A stretch of DNA of 64,000 bases from VBDM01 sp964430565 (GTDB taxonomy: Bacteria > Pseudomonadota > Gammaproteobacteria > Burkholderiales > SG8-39), in the NCBI GenBank assembly GCA_964430565.1, contig CAYSFD010000019.1:140583-204582 (forward strand), given 5' to 3'. Shown here one piece after another: positions 49,691 to 58,419 of this stretch. Every line of letters starts with the position of its first letter. The first letter of the stretch is position 1. Made by a program: the position numbers and the translations under genes. A model generated the notes under the pieces. That model saw only the letters and a list, made by a program, of their open reading frames with translations, did not search any database and was not told where the DNA came from.

Positions 49691-52600
49691 TTGGGCCAAC
49701 CTCTTCAGAAACTCGAGCAAGCGATCGAGGAGACGATCGCCCACGCCATCCCGCAGAGGGGCCGGTGGCGCACCGTTGCGCGCATCGTCGGCTGGGCGCT
49801 CGTGGTCGTCTATTTCCTGTTTGCTTTAGCCGTGCTTTTCCTGCGCTACTATGCGCTCCCAAAAGTCGGGGAGTACAAGGGCGACATCGAGCAACTCGCG
49901 TCGAAAGCGCTGGGCCAGCGCATCACGGTCGGCACGATCGAAGCGGGCTGGCAGGGTCTGCGGCCGGAGCTGCTTCTTGCCGATGTCACTATTTACGATC
50001 GGGACGGCCGCGCTGCCTTGACCTTGCCCGTGGTCGAAGCAACGGTTTCCTGGATCTCGGCACTGATCGGACGGCCGCGGTTCTATTCGCTCGTTTTCGA
50101 CCGGCCCCGGCTCGAGATCCGGCGTGACGAGGCCGGCAAGTTTTACGTTGCCGGCATCGAGCTGCATTCGGAAACGGGGGATGCGGGGATCGCGCAGTGG
50201 GTGTTGGCACAGCGTGAAATCGCGATCCGCGATGCCAGTGTCACCTGGGACGACCAACTTCGCGGAGCGCCGCAGCTCGCGCTGCCGGCGCTCAATTTTG
50301 TTCTGCGCAGCGGTCTGCTCGGACACCGCTTCGCGCTGCGGGCGAAGCCGCCCGCCGAGCTCGCCTCCGCGCTCGATGTGCGCGGCGAGCTGAACCGCGG
50401 AGATCTCGCCGATTGGGAATCCTGGACGGGTGAGCTCTTTGCTGAGCTTGAATATACCGATCTGATCGCATGGCGACCGTGGGTCGATTACCCACTCGAT
50501 CTACGCTCGGGCAAAGGGGGTGTGCGTCTGTGGGTGACTTTGGGGGGGAAGAGTTCCAGCGAAGCCACTGTGGACGTCGCGCTCTCTCAGGTGGCGATGC
50601 GTGTGGCGAAGGGCCTGCCGCTGCTCGAGCTTGACACCCTTCAGGGACGTCTGGGCGCGAGTCAGAGCGAGGGCAAGAGCTTCGAAGTCTTCGGCCGCAA
50701 CGTCACGTTCAGGAGCGGCACCGGCGTGGCGCTTTCGCCCACCGACTTTCGCGTCTTGTGGCAACCCGAGGACGGGCAAACTCCGCAGAAGGGCGAAATG
50801 GAAGCGAACACGCTCGATCTTGCGCGGCTCGCGCGGCTTACCGAGTTTTTCCCGTTTCCGCGGGCCGCGCGAGAGCGCCTTGCCGCCACCGACCCGCGCG
50901 GCAGCGTCCACAACTTGAAAGTGACGTGGACCGGCGATGTGGAGAACCCGCAGCAATACAGTCTGCGGGGAGCCTTCAGCAATCTCGCTGCGCGCGCGAA
51001 CAACAGGGTTCCCGGATTCGCGGGACTCACGGGGCGCCTCGAAGCGAGCGAGAAGGGCGGCAACATCGTTCTCGGATCCGAGCAGGTCGCGATCGAACTG
51101 CCGGAAATCCTTCCGGAGAGCCCGGTCCGGCTCGACTCGCTCGCCGGCCAGATCAACTGGAAAATCGTCCGGAACCAGCTCGAGCTCGGTTTCAACAGTC
51201 TTTCAATTGCCAACCGCGACCTCGCCGGAACATTTTTCGGCAACTACTCCACCAAGGAGGGTAGCGGGGGCGCCATTGACCTCACCGGGCGCCTTTCCCG
51301 CGCCGACGGCAGGGCCGCATACCGCTACATTCCGCTGCTCCCGGCGAAGGTGGCCGAGTATCTCAAAACGGCGATACGCGAGGGACGATCAAAGGATGTC
51401 AGGCTGCGCGTGAAGGGGGATCTCGCGAAGTTTCCGTTCGAAGATTCCAGCTCGGGCATTTTCCAGATTGTCGCCAAAGTCACGGACGCCGACCTGCATT
51501 ACGCCGAAGCCTGGCCGCAGGCGAGCGGCATCTCAGGCGATCTCATCTTCGAAGGCAGGAGCATGCGCGTGGTCGCCTCGAAGGCGTCCATCGTCAACGT
51601 TCAGGTAAGCAGCCTCCGCGTGAACATTCCGGATCTGTTTCACCGGGACGTGCATTTGGGAATCGAGATCCGCGCCGAAGACCGCACCAGCGATTTCCTG
51701 CGCTTCATCGCGCAAAGCCCCGTCACCCAGGCGCTCGATCGCGTTACTGAAGGCATGCGGGCGACGGGCACCGGGCGTCTCGCGCTGCAGCTCGACATCC
51801 CGACACGGAATCCGGAGCGGTTCAAAGTGTCCGGCGGATTTGAATTCGTCAACAACGAGCTCAGAGTCGATTCCGACGCACCGCCTTTTTCGCAGCTCAA
51901 CGGGCGGATCGAATTCACCGAGTCCGCAATCTCCGCTCGCGCGGTGACGTTGCAGTTCCTCGGCGGTCCGGCGACGATTTCGGTGGCTACCCGAGCCGAC
52001 GGCATGATTGCAGCGAGCGCTCAGGGAACCGCGAATACTGCGCAGATTCCGCGTTCTTGGGGCGAAGCGGTGCTCCGCCAGATCTCGGGCGCTGCGGCCT
52101 GGCAGGGTACGCTGACCGTCGCGCGGGGGCGGCCCACTACCCTGCTCGTGCAGTCGCAGCTCACCGGCATCACCTCTAACCTGCCAGCGCCCCTGGCAAA
52201 GGCGGCGCTCGAGCCGATGCCGCTCACGATCGAGCGCGTGGTCCCAACAGGTTCCCGCGGAGATACGATCGCAGTCTCTCTCGGCCGCGCCGTCAACGCC
52301 CGCATTCTGCGCCGGCGCGATGGAGCGCAATACGTGGTGGAGCGCGGCGTGATCAGTCTGAACGAGCCCGCGATGCTCGGCGACCGCGAAGGAATCGCCG
52401 TGACCGGCAGCCTGGACTACGTCGATGTGGATCGCTGGCGCGCGCTGTTCGGGAGCAAGGACGAGGCCGGCCCGTCAACCTCGCCGCTTTTCGATCTCAA
52501 GGTCGCGGCTCTCGATTTCGGCGGCCGGCGCCTGAACGACGTCACCCTGCGCGCCGAAACAAAAGGCAGCGTGCTGGAGGCGAATGTAACGGCGAAGGAA

Positions 52601-53545
52601 CTCGCCGGCGAGATCAAATGGTTTCCCGAGGGCCTCGGGCGCGTCGAGGCGCGGCTGAGGCACTTCAGCATGCCCGAGGCGACGCCCGGCAGGAAAGAAG
52701 AAGCGCCCTCGCGCGATCTGCCGGCGCTCGACATCGTCGCCGACAAGCTGATTCTGAACGGCAACGACCTCGGCAGGCTCGAGCTGGTTGCGGTTAACAA
52801 GGCGCTCGACTGGAGCGTCGAGAAACTGGTGCTGAACGGGCCCGAGAGCACGCTGACGGCGAAGGGCACGTGGGAGAGTTGGGCGCTGCGGCCCAAGGTC
52901 AGCATCGACGGCATCGAGCTCGAAGTCCGGGACGTCGGCAAATATCTCGATCGCATCGGTTATCCAGACACCATGCGACGAGGCGCCGCGGCGCTGAAAG
53001 GGAATCTGAGCTGGGCGGGAAGCCCGCAGTCGATCGACTTTGCGACGTTGACAGGAAATCTGGCACTCGAAGCGCAGAAGGGCCAGTTTCTCAAGGCCGA
53101 TTCGGGCGCGGCGAAATTGCTCGGCGTCCTCGGCCTGCAATCCCTGATCACGCTCGATTTCCGCGAGTTGGAGGGTCGGGGCTTCGCCTTCGACACCATC
53201 TCGAGCACCGCGACCATCGCCAACGGCGTGATGACGGCGCGGAAGTTCGAAATGCGCGGACCCTCGGCGCAAGTGAGCATGAAGGGCGAAGTCGATCTCT
53301 CCCGGGAAACGCAGAACCTGCACGTGCGCGTGGTGCCGCCGCTCGGGGACAGCATCGCCACGGGCGTGGTGTTCCTCCATCCGATCTGGGGACTCGGGGC
53401 GCTGCTCGCGCAGCGCATCCTGAAGGACCCGCTCGGGCAGATCTTCGCCGTCGAGTACTCGGTCACCGGCACCTGGGACCAACCCGTGGCGAAGCGGCTC
53501 AAGGTCGAGGCGAAGACGCCGGTAACCGACCCGCAAGGCGGGTAA
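49691..53545 (+). CDS. yhdP: YhdP-family AsmA-like giant envelope protein
   Basis: A 1284-residue protein with one N-terminal anchor (about 33-55, VYFLFALAVLFLRYYALPKVG) and a long beta-rich periplasmic part built of repeated strands, typical of AsmA/YhdP bridge proteins that move phospholipids between the membranes. The C-terminal DUF3971/AsmA2 region contains GKYLDRIGYPDTMRRGAAAL and GVVFLHPIWGLGALLAQ. The start is TTG at 49691, as no ATG lies before the anchor. The order yhdP, nitrilase family, tldD is conserved in proteobacteria. Confidence 0.92.
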   Translation: MGQPLQKLEQAIEETIAHAIPQRGRWRTVARIVGWALVVVYFLFALAVLFLRYYALPKVGEYKGDIEQLASKALGQRITVGTIEAGWQGLRPELLLADVTIYDRDGRAALTLPVVEATVSWISALIGRPRFYSLVFDRPRLEIRRDEAGKFYVAGIELHSETGDAGIAQWVLAQREIAIRDASVTWDDQLRGAPQLALPALNFVLRSGLLGHRFALRAKPPAELASALDVRGELNRGDLADWESWTGELFAELEYTDLIAWRPWVDYPLDLRSGKGGVRLWVTLGGKSSSEATVDVALSQVAMRVAKGLPLLELDTLQGRLGASQSEGKSFEVFGRNVTFRSGTGVALSPTDFRVLWQPEDGQTPQKGEMEANTLDLARLARLTEFFPFPRAARERLAATDPRGSVHNLKVTWTGDVENPQQYSLRGAFSNLAARANNRVPGFAGLTGRLEASEKGGNIVLGSEQVAIELPEILPESPVRLDSLAGQINWKIVRNQLELGFNSLSIANRDLAGTFFGNYSTKEGSGGAIDLTGRLSRADGRAAYRYIPLLPAKVAEYLKTAIREGRSKDVRLRVKGDLAKFPFEDSSSGIFQIVAKVTDADLHYAEAWPQASGISGDLIFEGRSMRVVASKASIVNVQVSSLRVNIPDLFHRDVHLGIEIRAEDRTSDFLRFIAQSPVTQALDRVTEGMRATGTGRLALQLDIPTRNPERFKVSGGFEFVNNELRVDSDAPPFSQLNGRIEFTESAISARAVTLQFLGGPATISVATRADGMIAASAQGTANTAQIPRSWGEAVLRQISGAAAWQGTLTVARGRPTTLLVQSQLTGITSNLPAPLAKAALEPMPLTIERVVPTGSRGDTIAVSLGRAVNARILRRRDGAQYVVERGVISLNEPAMLGDREGIAVTGSLDYVDVDRWRALFGSKDEAGPSTSPLFDLKVAALDFGGRRLNDVTLRAETKGSVLEANVTAKELAGEIKWFPEGLGRVEARLRHFSMPEATPGRKEEAPSRDLPALDIVADKLILNGNDLGRLELVAVNKALDWSVEKLVLNGPESTLTAKGTWESWALRPKVSIDGIELEVRDVGKYLDRIGYPDTMRRGAAALKGNLSWAGSPQSIDFATLTGNLALEAQKGQFLKADSGAAKLLGVLGLQSLITLDFRELEGRGFAFDTISSTATIANGVMTARKFEMRGPSAQVSMKGEVDLSRETQNLHVRVVPPLGDSIATGVVFLHPIWGLGALLAQRILKDPLGQIFAVEYSVTGTWDQPVAKRLKVEAKTPVTDPQGG

Positions 53546-54360
53546 TGATGAGCACCAGGGTCGCTGTCGTGCAGATGGTATCGACGCCGAGTGTCGAGGA
53601 GAATCTCGCCGCGGCGGCGGGACTTGTCGCGCAAGCGGCCGAGCAAGGGGCGAAGCTGGTCGCGCTTCCCGAGTATTTCTGCATTTTCGGCATGCGCGAC
53701 CGCGACAAGGTCGCGGTGAGGGAAAAGGACGGCACCGGTCCGATCCAGGATTTTCTCGCGGCGACGGCGGCGCGGCACGGCGTGTGGTTGGTCGGAGGCT
53801 CGGTGCCGCTCGAATGCGCCGATGCTGCAAGAGTGAGGAACAGTTGCCTGGTGTACGACGCGGCCGGACGGCGCGTCGCGCGTTACGACAAGATTCACCT
53901 GTTCGGACTGCAGCTGGGAGAAGAGCGCTTCAACGAGTCCGCGACCATCGAGCCCGGAGTCGAACCGCGCGCGATCGACTCGCCGTTCGGGCGGATCGCA
54001 CTCTCCGTGTGCTATGACGTGCGATTCCCGGAGCTCTATCGCGCGCTCGCGCCGATGGACATGATCCTCGTGCCCTCGGCCTTCACCGCGACGACCGGAC
54101 GAGCGCACTGGGAGACGCTGCTCCGCGCTCGCGCGATCGAAAACCTCGCCTGGGTGCTGGCGCCGGCCCAAGGAGGAACGCATCAGAACGGCCGCGAGAC
54201 GCACGGTCACAGCATGATCATCGATCCCTGGGGCAAGGTCGTCGCCGAACGCGCCACCGGACCCGGCGTGGTCACGGCCGACATCGACCCGCAGTTCCAG
54301 GCGAAGATGCGCAAGAGCCTGCCGGCGCTGGAGCATCGCGTGATGCGGGGTCCAGGATAG
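53545..54360 (+). CDS. Carbon-nitrogen hydrolase (Nit1-like amidase)
   Basis: A 271-residue nitrilase-superfamily amidase with the Glu-Lys-Cys triad: E43 in LPEYF, K116 in YDKIHLF and C156 in LSVCYDVRFPEL. It resembles the Nit1/YbeM group that removes deaminated glutathione. The ATG shares a base with the yhdP stop (TAATG); a second ATG follows immediately. Confidence 0.92.
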   Translation: MMSTRVAVVQMVSTPSVEENLAAAAGLVAQAAEQGAKLVALPEYFCIFGMRDRDKVAVREKDGTGPIQDFLAATAARHGVWLVGGSVPLECADAARVRNSCLVYDAAGRRVARYDKIHLFGLQLGEERFNESATIEPGVEPRAIDSPFGRIALSVCYDVRFPELYRALAPMDMILVPSAFTATTGRAHWETLLRARAIENLAWVLAPAQGGTHQNGRETHGHSMIIDPWGKVVAERATGPGVVTADIDPQFQAKMRKSLPALEHRVMRGPG

Positions 54361-54402
54361 AGGACTAGGAACCGGTTGCCGCCATTCCAGTAGAATGATT
54401 TC

Positions 54403-55848
54403 ATGAACGCCCCCGAGCAGCTCTTTTCCACGGCGAAGTCGTTCCTGCTTGCACCGCACGATCTGGAGGAGGGAAAACTCTCGCGTGTATTCGGGTCGCT
54501 GCTTTCTCACCGCCTCGACTACGCCGACCTCTACTTCCAGTACTCGCGTGCCGAAAGCTGGAGCCTCGAGGAGGGCATCGTCAAGTCCGGCAGTTTCAGC
54601 ATCGACCAGGGCGTGGGCGTGCGGGCGATCGCCGGAGAGAAGACCGCATTCGCCTACTCCGACGAAATCAGCCTGCCCGCACTCGAGGACGCGGCAAAAG
54701 TCACGCGGGCGATCGTGCGCTCGGGCGGCAGGAGGCATCCGGCGAAAGCGCGCAAAGGGGCGGGCCTGCAGCTCTATCAGCCGGTGGACCCGTTAGTCTC
54801 GCTGCCGGACGCGCAGAAGGTGAAGCTGCTCGAGCGGCTCGAGCAACTCTGCCGGGGTCGCGATTCCCGCGTCGTTCAGGTCATGGCGACGCTCGCCGCC
54901 GAGTACGAGGTCGTGCTGGTGGCGCGCTCAGACGGCATGCTGGCCCCGGACGTGCGGCCGCTGGTGCGGTTGTCGGTGCAGGTCATCGCTGAGGCGAACG
55001 GACGCCGCGAACAGGGATCGTCGGGCGGAGGAGCTCGCAGCGATTACGCGCACTTTACCGAGGAGCGGCTCAAGGACTATGCCGGGCGCGCGGTCGACCA
55101 GGCGCTGGTCAATCTCGAATCGCGTCCGGCGCCCGCGGGAACCATGACGGTGGTGCTCGGCCCGGGCTGGCCGGGTGTGCTGCTGCACGAAGCCATCGGC
55201 CACGGCCTGGAGGGCGACTTCAACCGCAAGGGTTCATCCGCCTTTTGCGGAAGGATCGGCGAGAAAGTGGCGGCGCGCGGCGTCACCGTCGTGGACGACG
55301 GCACGCTTCCTGGACGGCGCGGGTCCCTCAACATCGACGACGAGGGCAATCCGACCCGCTGCAACACGCTTATCGAGGACGGCGTGCTGCGCGGTTACAT
55401 GCAGGACAGCCTTAACGCGCGCTTGATGGGCGTGCCGGTCACCGGCAACGGCCGGCGCGAGTCCTTCGCCCATGTCGTGATGCCGCGCATGACCAATACT
55501 TATATGCTCAACGGGAAGCGCGATCCCAAGGAAATCCTCGCCTCGGTCGAGCGCGGCCTGTACGCGGTCAACTTCGGCGGCGGGCAAGTGGACATCACCA
55601 GCGGCAAGTTCGTGTTTTCCGCTTCCGAGGCCTACGCGATCGAAAATGGAAAAGTGACCTACCCGGTGAAGGGCGCCACCTTGATCGGGAACGGCCCGGA
55701 CGTCCTCACTCGCGTCAGCATGGTCGGCAACGACCTCGAGCTCGACTCCGGCGTCGGCACCTGCGGCAAGGAAGGGCAAAGCGTTCCGGTCGGCGTGGGC
55801 CAGCCGACGCTCAGGATCGACGGGCTCACGGTGGGGGGTACTGGGTAA
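54403..55848 (+). CDS. tldD: TldD metalloprotease subunit
   Basis: A 481-residue TldD. The zinc motif is HEAIGH (H262, E263, H267) followed by GLEGD, and GGGQVDITSGKFVFSASEAYAIENG stands near the C-terminus. With TldE/PmbA it unwinds and cleaves peptides such as microcin precursors and CcdA; pmbA is not in the window. The last 88 bases have a diverged second copy at 56637-56724. Confidence 0.94.
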   Translation: MNAPEQLFSTAKSFLLAPHDLEEGKLSRVFGSLLSHRLDYADLYFQYSRAESWSLEEGIVKSGSFSIDQGVGVRAIAGEKTAFAYSDEISLPALEDAAKVTRAIVRSGGRRHPAKARKGAGLQLYQPVDPLVSLPDAQKVKLLERLEQLCRGRDSRVVQVMATLAAEYEVVLVARSDGMLAPDVRPLVRLSVQVIAEANGRREQGSSGGGARSDYAHFTEERLKDYAGRAVDQALVNLESRPAPAGTMTVVLGPGWPGVLLHEAIGHGLEGDFNRKGSSAFCGRIGEKVAARGVTVVDDGTLPGRRGSLNIDDEGNPTRCNTLIEDGVLRGYMQDSLNARLMGVPVTGNGRRESFAHVVMPRMTNTYMLNGKRDPKEILASVERGLYAVNFGGGQVDITSGKFVFSASEAYAIENGKVTYPVKGATLIGNGPDVLTRVSMVGNDLELDSGVGTCGKEGQSVPVGVGQPTLRIDGLTVGGTG

Positions 55849-55906
55849 GACAAGGTACGGGGAGGCCGTTTGCCGGCGTCAACGCCCGGCCCGCAACCGC
55901 CGGAGG

Positions 55907-56530
55907 CTAGTAGCAGTTCGCTTCGCGCCCGAGCCGCGTGCAGGAAAAGAGCACCGCGCGTATCGGCTGCATCCGCTGGTCTACCAGCCGTTGCTTGAGA
56001 AGGGCGTTCTGAAAGGTCGAGATCGCGGCACTTGCTGCCGGTGACTGCGGTCCCGTTTTCGCCTTGAGTTCCTCGGCGCGAGCCTGAATCGTCTCGTCCG
56101 TTCTCGTGGCAAGCTCAAGGCGCGCCCTGTTGAATTGCCCGTAATCGATGCCGGCCCCGTGCAGCCTCGCGAGCAGGGTAAGCGAGGCCGCGCGGGAAGT
56201 CTCAAGAATGGGGATCGTCCAGGCCGATGTTCTCGGGAGTTGCTGGCTGACCTTGAGCTGCCAGTAGCGGCTCACGCCCTGCCACTCCTCCAATGCACGC
56301 TTCTCCGCATCGGTGGGAAATGTGGTGAGGGCCAGCATGGAAGGGGTTGCTTCCCTTGCGGCGACAAAGCTCACTTTGCCGCGAATCGGGTCGAGCCTGC
56401 TGTCGGCGGCAGCCTCGTTCCGAAAGGCCGTCGTCACCTTGTCAAGCTGCTTCGCCGGATCCGGTCGAAAAAGGGTGCAGGCGCCGACGAGCACCATCAG
56501 CAGAATCGTGCTGAAGCGAAACAAGCGCAT
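55907..56530 (-). CDS. Putative lipoprotein of unknown function
   Basis: A 207-residue protein with a signal peptide and lipobox VGAC (Cys about 18). The mature part is helical and charged; a hydrophobic LTLLARLHGAG stretch is near the centre. Two Cys near the end (CTRLGREANCY) may form a disulfide. No family was recognised. It sits between tldD and the second copy of the tldD 3' end, pointing the other way. Confidence 0.65.
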   Translation of the reverse strand: MRLFRFSTILLMVLVGACTLFRPDPAKQLDKVTTAFRNEAAADSRLDPIRGKVSFVAAREATPSMLALTTFPTDAEKRALEEWQGVSRYWQLKVSQQLPRTSAWTIPILETSRAASLTLLARLHGAGIDYGQFNRARLELATRTDETIQARAEELKAKTGPQSPAASAAISTFQNALLKQRLVDQRMQPIRAVLFSCTRLGREANCY

Positions 56531-56636
56531 GGGTCCTCCCGAGGATCGAGCGGGGACATCTTACGCCTCTCCCCGCATGGGTCCTACGGGCAACGACGGG
56601 TGGGTCCGACTCCTGCCTCGCTTACCGCCCTTCGCT

Positions 56637-56724
56637 CTGCGGCAAGGAAGGGCAAAGCGTTCCGGTCGGTGTGGGCCAGCCCACGCTGCGCATCGACGGA
56701 CTTACCGTGGGTGGAACCGCGTGA
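56637..56724 (+). pseudogene. Diverged second copy of the tldD 3' end
   Basis: The bases are homologous to 55761-55848, the last 88 bases of tldD: the first 33 are identical, then about a dozen or so differences appear, several in third codon positions. Read in the same frame they give CGKEGQSVPVGVGQPTLRI and a TGA stop. Homology starts abruptly at 56637, with no start codon or upstream tldD sequence. It is therefore a gene fragment. Confidence 0.85.
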
Positions 56725-56825
56725 AGGCGAAGTTTGACCGAGCGAGAAGCAAGGCGGTAACATTCCCGGCGTCGCAGGGAACGCGTGCTCCGGCGCGGAG
56801 CCAACTGACAAGAAAGAGGTTCGCC

Positions 56826-57614
56826 ATGAGATCGTTCAAGTCCTGGATGCTGCTCGTTGCCGCTGTCGCGGGGTTCAGCTCGCTTTCGGCGCAGGCCCAA
56901 CATACTTTCCGTCCTTATGCCGGCCTCGCGGCGACCAATTACAGCATCAAGTTCGACAACAATGCTTTTGTGGGCTACCAGAACAAGACGGCCAAGTCCG
57001 ACTATCTGGCGCCGACTGTCGGCTTCACCTGGGTATCGCCGCAGAGAATTTTTGTCGATGCGCAATATCAGTGGAGCGGCAGTGCTACCCACGATCTGTG
57101 GAAAGACATCACCCCGGCGGATCAGGACTTTTCGCGCGATACTTTTACTCTAACCGGGGGCTATGTCCATGTTTTTCCCGGCGGCAACAGCATGTCGGGC
57201 TTTGGCGGCTACACGCAAGGCGAATCGACGCTTGCTGCTCCCAGAGGTTCGACTATTCCAAATTCTGGTGGTGCCACTATCGGCTGGTCTGAAGACAAGT
57301 TTAAGAGTCGAGGCCTCTTCGTCGGAGTGGGCGGGGGATTTCCGGGGCTGGGTGGTCAGTTCAGCGTGAGCGGCGCGATCGCCCTCATGAGCGGGAAATG
57401 GACGGACGACACGGGCTTTAGCGTCGACGCCGCAGCTACGGTCGGTGTCAGCCTGAGCGGCGGCTACACTTACAGAATCACCCCGGCCTTGGGGATCACC
57501 GGGGACCTCAAGCTCCAGAACTACTCCTACACCTTCGACCCCGTTACGGGGCTGGACTATACGGTCAAGGAGAGCACCAAGGCCTTGGGAGCTAGGGTTT
57601 CCTACCAGTTTTAG
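56826..57614 (+). CDS. Outer-membrane beta-barrel protein
   Basis: A 262-residue protein with a signal peptide (1-24, ending AQAQ) and alternating strands ending GARVSYQF with C-terminal Phe, the barrel-assembly signal. Strand pairs include FTLTGGYVHVFP and VGVSLSGGYTYRI. The start ATG follows AAAGAGG. The gene lies directly after the tldD fragment, suggesting both arrived on the same DNA piece. No named family was recognised. Confidence 0.78.
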   Translation: MRSFKSWMLLVAAVAGFSSLSAQAQHTFRPYAGLAATNYSIKFDNNAFVGYQNKTAKSDYLAPTVGFTWVSPQRIFVDAQYQWSGSATHDLWKDITPADQDFSRDTFTLTGGYVHVFPGGNSMSGFGGYTQGESTLAAPRGSTIPNSGGATIGWSEDKFKSRGLFVGVGGGFPGLGGQFSVSGAIALMSGKWTDDTGFSVDAAATVGVSLSGGYTYRITPALGITGDLKLQNYSYTFDPVTGLDYTVKESTKALGARVSYQF

Positions 57615-57701
57615 GACTTCGCCTGACTGCCAATCGGCGGCGCGCGCTTCCGCTCGAAAGCCGGCGCCCCTATGCGGGTCCGGTGGCGCGGCCTTTCGGA
57701 C

Positions 57702-58376
57702 CTAAAACGTTGGCACGAAAATCCCTGCGGACCGCTCCTGCCGCGGTTTGTCCGGACGGGGTGCTGGCGCGCGAGACGCCGCCTGCCTCGGAGGGGTTTT
57801 CGATTGAGCCGACACGCCACAGGAGTTCGGGTCAAAGTCGCTCACCAGTTTGTTGATCCTGACGGTGAGCTTTTGGTAGGTGCCCGGGACTTCGTTTTTC
57901 AGCCTCTGCACCACTTCGTCCGGCAGGCCCTTGGCCTCGATCAGGGCGGACATCTCCCTCAGGTATTCGTTCGGGAGATCGGCCAGGGTGGAGGCGCGCA
58001 GGAGCACTTCAACGCCCTGCTCGGGGGCGAGCCTCGTCGAGCTGCCGGTGCCTTCCTTGGCAGCGGAGAACTCGATCCTCCCGTCGCCTGCGAGATTTCC
58101 CGTCAGACGTAAATTCAAGGGGAGCGATGTCAAAAACAGAGGATTGGCGGTTCCCGCCGAGCATTGCTTGTTGCGGACAAACCGGGCCGCGGCCTCGTAC
58201 CGCCGCCCTTGCTCTTCGCTTGCAAGGTCCGAGCTGCTCACATAGGGAACTCTGGCGAGGCCCGAATCGAGAGTTTGCACGGCCTCCTGCAGGGTTGCCG
58301 GACCTGCGGGCCTGGACTTGCACCCGTATCCCGCGAACGCCAAGGCTGTGATTAGCGCCACGCGAAAGCTCCACAC
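57702..58376 (-). CDS. Putative lipoprotein of unknown function
   Basis: A 224-residue protein. I start it at GTG 58376, which follows GGAGGAG by 6 bases; the frame continues 11 codons upstream. The signal peptide ends in FAGYGC, a plausible lipobox (Cys about 19). The mature part has a helical region (LPNEYLREMSALIEAKGLPDEVVQRLKNE) and a Pro/Arg-rich tail. No family was recognised. It ends a leftward run after gpsA-glpK. Confidence 0.65.
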   Translation of the reverse strand: MWSFRVALITALAFAGYGCKSRPAGPATLQEAVQTLDSGLARVPYVSSSDLASEEQGRRYEAAARFVRNKQCSAGTANPLFLTSLPLNLRLTGNLAGDGRIEFSAAKEGTGSSTRLAPEQGVEVLLRASTLADLPNEYLREMSALIEAKGLPDEVVQRLKNEVPGTYQKLTVRINKLVSDFDPNSCGVSAQSKTPPRQAASRAPAPRPDKPRQERSAGIFVPTF

Positions 58377-58419
58377 GACGTTCTCCTCCCGAAGCGACGA
58401 CGGGCTCATTCTATGCGCA

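Noticed and set aside
57615..57701. Gap between the barrel gene and the convergent lipoprotein gene searched for a terminator
   Set aside because: GC-rich with small inverted repeats but no T-run; nothing supportable.
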